Shown here in pieces: positions 26,101-34,734 of a stretch of DNA of 64,000 nucleotides. A program made the position numbers and the translations under genes. This DNA is from Peribacillus sp. FSL P2-0133 (GTDB taxonomy: Bacteria; Bacillota; Bacilli; Bacillales; DSM-1321), in NCBI RefSeq assembly GCF_037975445.1, contig NZ_CP150254.1, positions 5,702,001 through 5,766,000 of the forward strand, read 5' to 3'. Each line of letters starts with the position of its first letter. The stretch's first letter is position 1. The notes beneath the pieces are model-generated. The model was not told where the DNA came from. It was given only the letters and a program-made list of their open reading frames with translations, and did not search any database.

Positions 26101-27060
26101 TTATTTCATTTTAAAAAGTAATAATAAGTCTCCATATCCCTCTCTCTCCATTTCATTTCTAGGAATGAATCGAAGGGCTGCGGAGTTTATGCAATATCTC
26201 GTGCCTTTAGGACTTGGACCATCCGGAAAAACATGTCCAAGGTGTGAATCGGCTTCCCTGCTGCGCACCTCGGTCCGGGTCATTCGGTGGCTGAGATCCA
26301 TTTTTTCATTGACACTTGCGGACATGACTGGCTTGGTGAAGCTTGGCCACCCACAACCGCTATCATACTTATCCCGAGAGCTGAATAGAGGCTCCCCAGA
26401 AACGACATCCACATAAATGCCTTCTTCAAAGTGATCCCAATAAGCATTATCGAAAGGCGGCTCCGTGCCATTTTCCTGGGTGACATGAAACTGACTCTCC
26501 GTTAAGGTCTTTCTAAGATGTGCATTATCCTTAGGCCAATTTTCTTTAATGAAAGCATCCCGGCCTGAACCTTTACGATACAATGCATAGCGAAACTGAT
26601 TTTTCCGATAGAATTCTTGATGATATTCCTCAGCCTCGTAAAATTTCCCCGAGGGTAGAATACCCGTAACAATAGGTTTCTTAAACCGCCCGCTCATCAT
26701 TAATTCTTCCTTCGATTGTTCTGCTTCCCTTTTCTGACGTTCATTAAGATAGAAAATGGCTGCCCTGTATTGCTTTCCCCTATCCGAGAACTGTCCTTCG
26801 TCATCCGTAGGATCGACTTGGCGCCAGAATATCTCCAATAACGTTTTATAGGAAATGATTGATGGATCGAATACCACTTGAACCGCTTCAACATGATCAG
26901 TCGAACCGGTAATCACTTGTTTATAACTAGGCGCGGCAAATTTACCGCCTGTATAACCTGATGTCACTGAAATAATACCATCCATTTCATCAAAGGGAGC
27001 AACCATGCACCAAAAACAGCCTCCTGCAAAGATAGCCGTTTCTTTTCCAGCCAACGTCAT
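26101..27060 (-). CDS. msrAB: Bifunctional methionine sulfoxide reductase MsrA-MsrB
   Basis: A 319-aa fusion. The N-terminal MsrA has GGCFWCM (active Cys15, residues 13-19). The C-terminal MsrB (about 175-319) has [18 protein letters not shown] and the catalytic [11 protein letters not shown]. It repairs oxidised methionine of both stereochemistries. The single reading frame carrying both domains, about 170 aa apart, fits the fused form known in many Firmicutes; B. subtilis has separate msrA and msrB. It lies 22 bp upstream of the RsbR-like gene on the same strand and may be cotranscribed. Confidence 0.93.
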   Translation of the reverse strand: MTLAGKETAIFAGGCFWCMVAPFDEMDGIISVTSGYTGGKFAAPSYKQVITGSTDHVEAVQVVFDPSIISYKTLLEIFWRQVDPTDDEGQFSDRGKQYRAAIFYLNERQKREAEQSKEELMMSGRFKKPIVTGILPSGKFYEAEEYHQEFYRKNQFRYALYRKGSGRDAFIKENWPKDNAHLRKTLTESQFHVTQENGTEPPFDNAYWDHFEEGIYVDVVSGEPLFSSRDKYDSGCGWPSFTKPVMSASVNEKMDLSHRMTRTEVRSREADSHLGHVFPDGPSPKGTRYCINSAALRFIPRNEMEREGYGDLLLLFKMK

Positions 27061-27162
27061 CCTAAAACTCCCCTTTCACGCCTGTCATTTTATGTATTAT
27101 ATACCAGCAAGCCAAACGCCTTCAAATTCAAAAAATCGTTTTCTATTTTTGCTGTACAAATA

Positions 27163-27197
27163 TAAAAGAGGCACTTAGGAGTAAACCCAAGTGCCCT
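27163..27197 (-). terminator. Terminator after the nucleoside transporter
   Basis: GGCACTTGGG pairs with CCTAAGTGCC (27170-27195), followed on the minus strand by CTCTTTTAT. Confidence 0.75.
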
Positions 27198-27216
27198 TTT
27201 GTGTTAGATCCGTTAA

Positions 27217-28401
27217 TTAAAGTATCACACTTACAATGATCGCTGATAAGATGCTGACAAGAGTCGCACCGTATAACAGCTTCAAGCCGAAACGGGCTAC
27301 AACATTTCCCTGTTTTTCATGAAGTCCTTTGACTGCACCGGCAATGATTCCAATAGATGAGAAATTAGCGAATGAAACCAAGAAAACCGAAACGATCCCT
27401 ATCGTCCTATCGCTCAAGGCTGCTGATGCTTCCCCTAGGCTCAGCATGGCAACGAATTCATTGGTTACCAGCTTCGTCGCCATGATTCCGCCAGCAGTCA
27501 CGGTTTCTGATATCGGTACACCCATAATAAAGGCAAACGGTGCAAAGATATACCCCATGATGTCTTGGAAGCTGATTCCGAAGATCATGTCGAATATGCT
27601 GTTGATTCCTGCGATTAAAGCAACGAAACCAATTAACATCGCTGCTACAGTGATAGCAACCTTAAATCCATCCATGATATATTCCCCAAGCATTTCGAAG
27701 AAAGACTGCTTCTCTGCCCCTTCTTCAACAGGGAGAATATCCTCTTCATCCGTTACGGTATAAGGATTGATAATGGATGCAATGATAAATCCACCGAACA
27801 TGTTAATAACAATGGCCGTCACAACGTACTTTGGTTCAATCATCGTCATATATGCACCGACGATCGACATCGATACAGTTGACATGGCTGATGCACAAAG
27901 CGTATACATGCGAGATGGCGGAATGGCACCGAGTTGTTTTTTCAAGGTTATGAAAACCTCGGATTGACCCACTATTGCTGATGCAACCGCATTGTAAGAT
28001 TCCAATTTACCCATCCCATTCACCTTACTTAGAAGGAATCCAATCCACTTCATGATGAACGGAAGGATCTTGAAGTGCTGTAAAATCCCGATTAAAGCCG
28101 AGATGAAGACTATTGGAAGAAGGACATTTAAAAAGAATGGCGATGCTCCTTCGTTTACAATCCCGCCAAATACAAATGTGATCCCTTCATTTGCCCATTC
28201 TAAAAGTTTTCCGAAACCATCGGCAATCGAATTGATGATCACTAAACCAAACTTCGTATTCAATAATAAATAAGTTAAAATAAGCTGAATGACCACCATG
28301 AGGATGATCGGTTTAATTTTAACTTTCTTCCGGTCACTGCTGGCTAATAAAGCTAGTCCAAAAACAATAAGCAGCCCTAAAATTGCAATCAGAAATTTCA
28401 T
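27217..28401 (-). CDS. Concentrative nucleoside transporter (NupC/CNT family)
   Basis: A 394-aa polytopic protein with CNT regions in order: N-terminal three helices, a nucleoside-recognition Gate domain ([40 protein letters not shown], about 140-180), and C-terminal [21 protein letters not shown] and [18 protein letters not shown]. It imports nucleosides with H+ or Na+. It resembles B. subtilis NupC/YutK; the paralogue is undecided. The start is ATG 28401 because GGAGG (28410-28414) lies inside the longer frame that begins with GTG at 28416. Confidence 0.9.
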   Translation of the reverse strand: MKFLIAILGLLIVFGLALLASSDRKKVKIKPIILMVVIQLILTYLLLNTKFGLVIINSIADGFGKLLEWANEGITFVFGGIVNEGASPFFLNVLLPIVFISALIGILQHFKILPFIMKWIGFLLSKVNGMGKLESYNAVASAIVGQSEVFITLKKQLGAIPPSRMYTLCASAMSTVSMSIVGAYMTMIEPKYVVTAIVINMFGGFIIASIINPYTVTDEEDILPVEEGAEKQSFFEMLGEYIMDGFKVAITVAAMLIGFVALIAGINSIFDMIFGISFQDIMGYIFAPFAFIMGVPISETVTAGGIMATKLVTNEFVAMLSLGEASAALSDRTIGIVSVFLVSFANFSSIGIIAGAVKGLHEKQGNVVARFGLKLLYGATLVSILSAIIVSVIL

Positions 28402-28470
28402 ATATTCTGCCTCCACTAAGGGTGAATTTTATGATCGTGCATTACTAGTAGGTTACCCTCAAAAAAATTA

Positions 28471-28484
28471 TGCAAACGTTTTCT
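28471..28484. promoter_or_regulatory. Candidate cre (CcpA) site upstream of the nucleoside transporter
   Basis: TGCAAACGTTTTCT satisfies the cre pattern TGNAANCGNWNNCW. It is 70-83 bp before the transporter start, a position suited to catabolite control of nucleoside uptake. Confidence 0.5.
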
Positions 28485-28609
28485 CTTTTATCCAAAAAAC
28501 ATGTACGTACCTCTCTAGAAGTCTATATTAAACTAATATTTTTTTAAGTGCAATTATTATTTCCCTTTTTTAAAATAACAATTAGTGACAATAATGTTCA
28601 TGAATTAAA

Positions 28610-28642
28610 AAAGAAGGCTCCCCTTCGAAAGGAACCTTCTCT
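28610..28642 (-). terminator. Terminator after the Gly-rich membrane protein gene
   Basis: GAAGGTTCC pairs with GGGGAGCCTTC around TTTCGAA, followed on the minus strand by six T residues. Confidence 0.75.
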
Positions 28643-28664
28643 TTCTTCAAATATTATTGACTTT

Positions 28665-29129
28665 TTAGGCTGCTTTTTTTCTGGATATCACCGATGTGAC
28701 TAATCCAAAGCCTCCAATGACAAAGAGGATGGTGGATGCAGCCAAGCCGCCTGGCCCTTGATAAAAGTCGATAAATTTCCCTGCAAAAGAGTCTCTGCCT
28801 TGGAAACCGCCACCGCTTGGCATCTCTCCTTGCGTTCCAGAACCATTAGGCCCGCCTTGGGGAGTTGTCCCCATATTGCCCTGTGTATCAATAGATGCCG
28901 TTTCCGCAGTTGAATCATCGGTCGCCGCACTGCTATTAGCCGGTTTTTCATTATCATCCGATTCTGTAGTGTTGCGGTCGGCAGGCTGACCCATCATCGC
29001 CTGTCGATTCACGGGTTCATTGCCGCTGCCATCCACATACATCATGATCCCGATGACTGCTTGGGCCATTAAAAGGACCGAAGCCAATATTCCAACCAAA
29101 AAGTGTATCTTACCAAGTCTTTTCATCAA
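28665..29129 (-). CDS. Small membrane protein with Gly/Ser/Thr-rich external linker
   Basis: I do not recognise a family. The 154-aa protein has a TM helix at about 9-32, a low-complexity extracytoplasmic stretch (about 35-125) rich in D, T, S, N then G and P (GGPNGSGTQGEMPSGGGFQGRD), and a second TM helix (about 128-147) with a basic end RKKAA. It may start at TTG 29129 or ATG 29126; GGAGGAG lies 7-10 nt before. It follows the sensor kinase, but a terminator and its own promoter-like sequence intervene. The context suggests an accessory of the exporter/two-component unit. Confidence 0.7.
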   Translation of the reverse strand: MMKRLGKIHFLVGILASVLLMAQAVIGIMMYVDGSGNEPVNRQAMMGQPADRNTTESDDNEKPANSSAATDDSTAETASIDTQGNMGTTPQGGPNGSGTQGEMPSGGGFQGRDSFAGKFIDFYQGPGGLAASTILFVIGGFGLVTSVISRKKAA

Positions 29130-29170
29130 TGGTTTTCTCCTCCCGAAAATTAATGTATTTATATAAGATG

Positions 29171-29202
29171 ATTATCTAAAAAGACCCTTAATTTTTCCTT
29201 AA
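29171..29202 (-). promoter_or_regulatory. Promoter with TTAAG direct repeat (site B)
   Basis: Minus strand: TTAAG twice at an 11-bp period (29202-29187), then 9 nt, then GATAAT as -10 (29176-29171). The same layout, including the 9-nt gap, occurs before the exporter operon. The repeat lies within the 3' arm of the kinase terminator, so part of the similarity could come from hairpin constraints. Confidence 0.45.
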
Positions 29203-29232
29203 GCAACAAGGAAAAAAGTAGGGTCTTTTTCG
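29179..29232. terminator. Hairpin terminator after the histidine kinase
   Basis: AAAAAGACCCT and AGGGTCTTTTT form the base of a long stem with inner TTTTTCC/GGAAAAA pairing. T runs on both outer sides make it terminator-like in both directions. Confidence 0.65.
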
Positions 29233-29256
29233 TATGGGATGGCATCTGAAGGCGGA

Positions 29257-30495
29257 TTAATTTTTCCTTTGATTTCTCGGAAAAGTGATTTCAAAACGGG
29301 TGCGTTCATTCTGTTCACTTGTAACCTTGATGTTCCCTTGATGTGTGTTTACAATCCATTGGGCTATGGATAAACCTAAACCGGAGCCTTCATTTGCTGA
29401 ACGGGATTGCTCGACTTGATAAAAACGGTTAAAAATCAAGGGGAGATCTTCCTGCGGAATGCCTTTTCCATTATCCTCTACAGTAAGAATGATGGATGAA
29501 GCATTTTTGATGCAGGATAGGGAAATCTCCCCGCCTTCCTCGGTAAATTTCATGGCATTATCCACCAAGATCACCAATAGCTGATGAATTCTCTCTTTAT
29601 CGCCATGAAACACCACCTGTTCGGGAGCATGGCTAATGATTGATTTCTCTTGAAAAGAAGCTATATCCGTATACTGTTCCACGATATCCAAAAGTAAGTC
29701 ATCAAGGAAAAAATTCGATTTCTTAACCTCCATCTGATTCGAATCCGTTCTGGTTAAGGTTAAAAGTCCGTTAACAAGCTTATTCAATCGCCGGACTTCT
29801 TTCGAAATGATGGATATATCAACGGCTTTTTCCTCGATTGTCGCGTTCGGTGATTGAAATAGCAAATCAGCCCGCGATTGAATGACAGCAAGCGGCGTTC
29901 GAATTTCATGCGAAGCATCCGAGACAAACTGCTGCTGCTGATCCCAGGATTTCTTGACCGGAATCAGGGCCCGTCCTGCCAGAAGATAGCCAGCGCCTAC
30001 CGCCACTAGACTTCCAATTCCCCCACCAACAAACAATATGAGCAGCAAGCGATCGAGCATTTCTTTTTCTGTATCCACATTCCTGATGAATTGTACCGTC
30101 ATCTCTCCATACTCTGTATCGACCTTGGTGGAAAGTGCACGATGCGTCTGCCCATTTACCGATATTTCTTCAATCTCATCAAATCTTTTAGGGTAAAATT
30201 CCGATTCATTAACCTTAATAAAATTGTCTACACTCAGTCTTGGCTCAATGATCGTCTCATCCGGTCCCCAAACGATGATGCTTGGCCCAGGTCCTAAAAG
30301 AAACTCACCTTGAGGACGTCCGCCTCGCATGCCGCCATTATTGAAATCCCTGTAATCCTGTTTAAGTGAATCATTGACATCCATATAGATCTGATTTTCC
30401 GTATAGAAATAAATCGTTCTGCTTAATATGGCTATTAAGACAATAAAGACGATAGAATTCAATAATGTTAGTTGAAGTCGTGTTTTTTGGAACAT
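29257..30495 (-). CDS. Membrane sensor histidine kinase
   Basis: The 412-aa kinase has TM1 (about 9-30), an extracytoplasmic sensor of about 115 residues, TM2 (about 149-173), HisKA with SHEIRTPL (His196) and a HATPase domain (VDNAMKFTEEGG, DNGKGIPQEDLP, GSGLGLSIAQWI). The sensor starts with a Gly-rich motif (GGMRGGRPQGEFLLGPG, about 54-70) resembling segments in the exporter adaptor and the small membrane protein. It lies 10 nt after the response regulator, with RBS AAGGGG. It should phosphorylate the OmpR-type regulator encoded just upstream in the operon. Confidence 0.93.
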   Translation of the reverse strand: MFQKTRLQLTLLNSIVFIVLIAILSRTIYFYTENQIYMDVNDSLKQDYRDFNNGGMRGGRPQGEFLLGPGPSIIVWGPDETIIEPRLSVDNFIKVNESEFYPKRFDEIEEISVNGQTHRALSTKVDTEYGEMTVQFIRNVDTEKEMLDRLLLILFVGGGIGSLVAVGAGYLLAGRALIPVKKSWDQQQQFVSDASHEIRTPLAVIQSRADLLFQSPNATIEEKAVDISIISKEVRRLNKLVNGLLTLTRTDSNQMEVKKSNFFLDDLLLDIVEQYTDIASFQEKSIISHAPEQVVFHGDKERIHQLLVILVDNAMKFTEEGGEISLSCIKNASSIILTVEDNGKGIPQEDLPLIFNRFYQVEQSRSANEGSGLGLSIAQWIVNTHQGNIKVTSEQNERTRFEITFPRNQRKN

Positions 30496-30505
30496 AATGA
30501 TCCCC

Positions 30506-31177
30506 TTATGGTTGTTTTAGCATATAACCAATACCCCGAACGGTTTGAATATCTTTATGGTAATTGAAAAGTTCCAGTTTTTTTCTAAGGTGATGGATGA
30601 ACACTTCAACAATGGCAATCGTCGTATCTGAATCAAACCCCCAAATACGGTCGAAAATCTGCTCACGGGTCAGTATTTTCCCATTATTTTGAATTAGGTA
30701 TTCCAGTAATTCAAACTGTTTCAAGGTCATTTTAATGACCTTTCCATCAACCAAAATATCCTTTTCTTTTTCCAACAGTTCAATATTGCGGTATTTCACA
30801 TGCTGCTCAAGCGTTATTATGCCACTCCTTCGAAGCAGGGCACGAATCCTGGCCTTAAGTTCCGGTGCCTGAAACGGCTTGACTAAATAATCATCGCCAC
30901 CCATTTCCAATCCCCTGACACGATCCTCAAGTGCATCTTTTGCCGTCAAAAACAAGACACTTGTATCTATTTTTGCTTCCCTGATTTTCCGTACGATTTC
31001 AAATCCATCGATTCCCGGAAGCATTACATCCAAAATGATGATATCGTATATACTTTGCTGAGCCATGAATAACCCATCTTCCCCATTATCGGCTGTATCC
31101 ACTTCATATTCATCTGTCAAAATTTGTCGGATCGATTCTAATAATGAAACATTATCTTCTACCACCAAAACCTTCAT
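30506..31177 (-). CDS. OmpR/PhoB-family response regulator
   Basis: The 223-aa protein has a receiver domain with acidic pocket (VVEDN), phospho-acceptor Asp50 in IILDVMLPG, T in FLTAKD and K in LVKPF. The C-terminal winged helix (about 125-220) has LKQFELLEYLIQNNGKILTREQIFDRIWG and RGIGYML. It is cotranscribed with the sensor kinase and, probably, the ABC exporter upstream. Direct repeats TTAAG-N6-TTAAG at an 11-bp period are the natural candidate sites for it (inference). Confidence 0.95.
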   Translation of the reverse strand: MKVLVVEDNVSLLESIRQILTDEYEVDTADNGEDGLFMAQQSIYDIIILDVMLPGIDGFEIVRKIREAKIDTSVLFLTAKDALEDRVRGLEMGGDDYLVKPFQAPELKARIRALLRRSGIITLEQHVKYRNIELLEKEKDILVDGKVIKMTLKQFELLEYLIQNNGKILTREQIFDRIWGFDSDTTIAIVEVFIHHLRKKLELFNYHKDIQTVRGIGYMLKQP

Positions 31178-31286
31178 GCAGGGTACCTCCCAACCGCCTC
31201 AATTGTGATATATATGTTGATTTTATCCTTTTTCATATGCAAAAGAAAGCGGGCTTTTAATCGCCTGCTTTCTTCAAATTGAATGT

Positions 31287-32456
31287 TCATTCGTGACGCA
31301 GTGCCTGGATTGGATTTAACTTGGATGCCTTATTGGCAGGAAATACGCCAAACATTATCCCGATTAAAATGGAGAATAAGAAGGCAAACAGTGTTACCGA
31401 CCATGAATAACTGATCGTTAAACTTGAAAAAACTGAAATCAATTTTGCGATTCCCAATCCAATTCCAACTCCCAATAGTCCCCCTAAGCAGCTCAGGACC
31501 ATCGCTTCAATTAAAAACTGAAGAAGAATCGATTTCCGATTTGCCCCAATTGCTTTTCTAATCCCGATTTCCTTCGTTCTCTCTGAGACGGAAACCAACA
31601 TGATATTCATGATTCCAATTCCGCCCACCAGTAACGAAATACTGGCAATACCGCCAAGCATGAGTGTGAACGTATCCGACACAGAGCTCATTGTATCCAT
31701 CAGATCTTCTTGATTGGACACCGAATAGTTATCACTTTGTTCTGGGAATGATGTGGTCATCGCACCCTGGACCTGGTACATCACCCTATCTATGATATTC
31801 TCGTTCTCCGCTTTTAAATATACGGTTCCGATTGTCGTGCTGCCTGTAGCCCTTTCGGCAGTGGTGATCGGGGCAATGATTACATCATCCCCGCTCGATC
31901 CCATTGAGGTGCCTACCGATTTCAGCACACCGATCACGCGATAGGAAACACCGCCGATAAGCACGTTCTGGTCCACAGCTTTTTGATTTTCAAAAAGCGT
32001 GTTGGCTGTATCCGACCCCAGGACAACGACCTTGGAGCGTAATTCCGTTTCCATATCCGTCAAAAACCGACCTTGGCTGAGCTCCAGATCCCTAACTGAT
32101 AAGTAGGATGAAGTTGCACCGGTCATTGAAACCTGTGCCGTAGCTTCTCCATTTTTTGCATAAACGCGTCCGGTGACCACAGGCGCCACTTCCGATATCC
32201 CGTTCAGCTCTTTAAACTGTTCAATTGTATCATCCGTCAGCTCCACGGAGTCAGTATCCGTGACACTTACCGTTATCAGATTCGTTCCCAGGCTATTGAT
32301 CTCATCCTGAACGGACTGTGAGGAACCCTGCCCGATCGAAACCAAAACGATTACGGAGGCAACTCCAATTATGATCCCAAGCATGGTTAAAAATGCTCTG
32401 ACTTTATTGGTTTTGATACTGCGTATAGCCATCTTCATTGATTCGCTCAGATTCAA
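31287..32456 (-). CDS. MacB/YknZ-type ABC transporter permease (FtsX domain)
   Basis: About 389 aa: an N-terminal TM (IKTNKVRAFLTMLGIIIGVASVIVLVSIGQG), a large extracytoplasmic MacB core domain (about 50-260), then three TM helices with the FtsX signature (GIGIMNIMLVSVSERTKEIGIRKAIGA). This is the MacB/LolC class that expels peptides or lipids without a transport channel through the NBD core. TTG 32456 is chosen as start: GGAGG sits 8 nt before it, whereas the longer frame from 32537 has no RBS. It overlaps the ATPase gene by 53 nt. B. subtilis YknZ is the closest named relative I can suggest. Confidence 0.88.
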   Translation of the reverse strand: MNLSESMKMAIRSIKTNKVRAFLTMLGIIIGVASVIVLVSIGQGSSQSVQDEINSLGTNLITVSVTDTDSVELTDDTIEQFKELNGISEVAPVVTGRVYAKNGEATAQVSMTGATSSYLSVRDLELSQGRFLTDMETELRSKVVVLGSDTANTLFENQKAVDQNVLIGGVSYRVIGVLKSVGTSMGSSGDDVIIAPITTAERATGSTTIGTVYLKAENENIIDRVMYQVQGAMTTSFPEQSDNYSVSNQEDLMDTMSSVSDTFTLMLGGIASISLLVGGIGIMNIMLVSVSERTKEIGIRKAIGANRKSILLQFLIEAMVLSCLGGLLGVGIGLGIAKLISVFSSLTISYSWSVTLFAFLFSILIGIMFGVFPANKASKLNPIQALRHE

Positions 32457-33144
32457 TCCAATCACCTCCGTTTTCAAATAGCTGACCATCCTGTATCCGG
32501 ACGACACGAGTCGCTTCTTTTGCCACTTCCAAGTCATGGGTTATAAGAATGATTGTTTGTCCCTTTTCGTTCAATTCTTTCAGCATCTGCAGCACTTCTT
32601 TACTCGTTTTACTATCCAGGGCCCCTGTCGGCTCATCCGCCAATAAAACGGGAGGGTTACCGGCAAGTGCCCTTGCAATCGCAACTCTTTGCTGCTGTCC
32701 GCCCGACAGTTGGGTCGGCAGATGATTCTTCCGGTCACTCAGGCCTACCATATCAAGGCATGCATTGGCCACTTCTCTTCTTTCCTTCACGCTTGCCCCT
32801 CTATAAACCAGGGGAAGTTCGACATTTTCCAACGCTGTCAGTTTTGCCAACAGGTTAAAATTTTGAAAGATAAATCCTATTTTAATATTACGAATGGCAG
32901 CTAACTCATTATCCTTCATCTTTTCCACTTCTTTTCCATCAAGAAGATATTCACCTATGTCAGGCTTGTCAAGGCAGCCAATCATATTCATGAACGTCGA
33001 TTTCCCTGACCCAGAAGGACCGATGATCGAAATGAAATCGCCTTTATCGATTGTAAGACATACATCTTGAAGTGCCTTAACCGTTTCGCCGCCCAATTCA
33101 TATGATTTAGACATGTTCTTAATTTTTATGATGGGTTTCGCCAT
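32404..33144 (-). CDS. MacB/YknY-type ABC transporter ATPase
   Basis: The 246-aa ATPase has Walker [11 protein letters not shown] (about 41-50), signature [17 protein letters not shown], Walker B VLLADEPTGALDSKT and H-loop ILITHDLEVA, the exact LolD/MacB-type pattern. The start is ATG 33144, using GGGAGG inside the end of the adaptor gene, 2 nt from its stop; the longer frame to 33180 is unlikely. It powers the adjacent permease. A C-terminal extension of about 20 residues reaches into the permease gene. Confidence 0.93.
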   Translation of the reverse strand: MAKPIIKIKNMSKSYELGGETVKALQDVCLTIDKGDFISIIGPSGSGKSTFMNMIGCLDKPDIGEYLLDGKEVEKMKDNELAAIRNIKIGFIFQNFNLLAKLTALENVELPLVYRGASVKERREVANACLDMVGLSDRKNHLPTQLSGGQQQRVAIARALAGNPPVLLADEPTGALDSKTSKEVLQMLKELNEKGQTIILITHDLEVAKEATRVVRIQDGQLFENGGDWIESERINEDGYTQYQNQ

Positions 33145-33145
33145 T

Positions 33146-34114
33146 TTACTGACCTCCCTTGCCGCTTTGCATTCCGCCACCGTTTGGCATCCCGCCGCTT
33201 TGCATTCCGCTGCCGCTCGGCATTCGTATTTCGCCTCCTTGGCCTCCCCTCATTCCATCGCCGCCACTTCCAGTCGAGCTTTCATTGATGGTAATTGGCA
33301 AGGAAACAGACTGGCCCTCTTCAAGACCCGAAGTTATTTCAATATACCTATCATTGCTGATCCCAGTCTCAACCGCTGTCTTTGTACTAGCAGTTCCTTC
33401 AGTTGTACCGGATTGTTGTATATTTACATATTTCTCTTCACCGTCCATTTGGACTGCTTCAATCGGAACATATAAAGCATCTTTTACACTATTCGTCAAA
33501 ATGCTCACTTCAGTCGACATCCCAATTTTTATATCGCCGGGTTTGTCAATTTTGATAGTGACATCGAACGAAGAAACTCCATTCTCATATGTACCTTCCT
33601 TTGCTACACTGGTCACTTCCCCCGTAAATGTTTCATCTTCAAAAGCACTGGCTTTAATTTCAACTGTTTGTCCTTTTTTAACACTTGGAACATCCAATTC
33701 ATCAACACTGATCGTGGTTTTCAATTTTTTATAATCCGTAACATGTGCCAACACTTCACTGCTTGATACACGATCCCCTTCTTCTACATCCATTGTTGTA
33801 ACCGTACCATCGAATGGGGCCGTTATCGGGTCACTTCCATCCGTGAAGGTAATAAGTTCATCACCTTTCTCAACCAATTCATTCTTATCTACAAGGACTT
33901 CATCCACTTCACCCGTTACAGAGGAAGTGATGTCCTCACTATTGATAGCGGCGACCGATCCGGAACCGCTTATTTGAACTTCAAGATCTCCCTTTTCAAC
34001 TGTAGCGGTCACCGACTTTGCAATGACAGGCTCAGCATTGTCCCTCATGAAAAACCAAGCGCATCCCCCAATCGCCAGCACTAAAACCGTACATATCATT
34101 ATCATCTTTTTCAT
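33146..34114 (-). CDS. HlyD/MacA-type membrane-fusion adaptor (YknX-like)
   Basis: About 322 aa: an N-terminal TM anchor (about 4-22, with a GGC that might be a lipobox), a lipoyl/barrel-sandwich hybrid (about 45-110: SGSVAAINSEDITSSVTGEV... TAPFDGTVTTMDVEEGDRV), beta-barrel (115-200) and membrane-proximal domain. Unusually it lacks a long coiled-coil hairpin. The tail is Gly/Met/Ser-rich (GGDGMRGGQGGEIRMPSGSG onward, last ~45 residues). ATG 34114 is preferred over GTG 34117, with AAAGGAG upstream. It is the first gene of the exporter-regulator operon. Confidence 0.88.
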   Translation of the reverse strand: MKKMIMICTVLVLAIGGCAWFFMRDNAEPVIAKSVTATVEKGDLEVQISGSGSVAAINSEDITSSVTGEVDEVLVDKNELVEKGDELITFTDGSDPITAPFDGTVTTMDVEEGDRVSSSEVLAHVTDYKKLKTTISVDELDVPSVKKGQTVEIKASAFEDETFTGEVTSVAKEGTYENGVSSFDVTIKIDKPGDIKIGMSTEVSILTNSVKDALYVPIEAVQMDGEEKYVNIQQSGTTEGTASTKTAVETGISNDRYIEITSGLEEGQSVSLPITINESSTGSGGDGMRGGQGGEIRMPSGSGMQSGGMPNGGGMQSGKGGQ

Positions 34115-34149
34115 CACTTTTCTCCTTTCAGATTTCCTTCGTTGAAACC

Positions 34150-34181
34150 AGTATCGTGAAAGAAGCTTAACTTTTCCTTAA
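34150..34181 (-). promoter_or_regulatory. Promoter with TTAAG direct repeat (site A), exporter operon
   Basis: Minus strand: TTAAGGAAAAGTTAAG (34181-34166; 11-bp period), 9-nt gap, GATACT as -10 (34155-34150). The repeat covers the -35 region, as expected for an OmpR-family activator site. The ATG is 51 nt past the repeat. Confidence 0.55.
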
Positions 34182-34291
34182 TGGTCATGTGTTTGATTTC
34201 CATGATCTTTCGTTTATATAGCACACTCCCTTGCTTGTACGAAAAAATAAAACGATGTCGAACGAAAAAAGATTTAATTTCAGCATTTAAA

Positions 34292-34320
34292 TTTACAATA
34301 TATTCTGAAAATTATATACT
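34292..34320 (+). promoter_or_regulatory. Promoter of the ywcBA-like operon
   Basis: TTTACA (34292-34297), 17-bp spacer, TATACT (34315-34320). Transcription would begin near 34327, about 55 nt before the TTG start. Confidence 0.6.
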
Positions 34321-34381
34321 GATACTGTTATCGGAAATTGGTAATGAAATCCAAATCAATGATGATGAAGGGGGAATCAAC

Positions 34382-34720
34382 TTGGCATCAAACGATTCAA
34401 TCGCTAAGGAAACCGAGGGAAGCGCTTCCACGGATTACACCAAGATTGTCCAATCACAATCTTTTCAAGAACTCTTAAGGAAAAAACGCAATTTCATCGT
34501 CCCGCTATCCATCTTTTTCATGGTCTTTTATTTCACCTTACCCATACTAACTTCCTATTCTAAAGTTCTTAACTCAATTGCTTTCGGGACAATCAGCTGG
34601 GCCTGGATTTTTGCCTTTGCTCAATTTATCATGACCTGGACATTATGCATCCTCTATTCCAAAAAAGCTGCGACATTTGACCGATTAGTGGAAAAAATCG
34701 TTAAAGAAGCGAAAGGATAA
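34382..34720 (+). CDS. ywcB: DUF485 membrane protein (YwcB-like)
   Basis: The 112-aa protein has two TM helices (about 45-65 and 75-97) and the DUF485 pattern (QSFQELLRKKRNFIVPLSIFFMVFYFTLPIL). Members are encoded directly before acetate/solute symporters (yjcH-actP, ywcB-ywcA) and are thought to assist them. The true start is TTG 34382, 8 nt after AAGGGGG. The frame is open back to 34181, but that part covers the predicted promoter. Confidence 0.88.
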   Translation: MASNDSIAKETEGSASTDYTKIVQSQSFQELLRKKRNFIVPLSIFFMVFYFTLPILTSYSKVLNSIAFGTISWAWIFAFAQFIMTWTLCILYSKKAATFDRLVEKIVKEAKG

Positions 34721-34734
34721 AAGGTGAATTCATA

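Larger units (their letters stand above)
28417..28664. other. Gap with leader and terminator
   Basis: The 248-bp gap holds the transporter's leader region with the cre-like site and, at its right end, the terminator for the next leftward gene. No coding sequence is visible. Confidence 0.5.

Noticed and set aside
34181..34381. 67 extra N-terminal codons on the DUF485 protein
   Set aside because: The stretch contains the predicted promoter and lacks an RBS; the family begins near the TTG at 34382.
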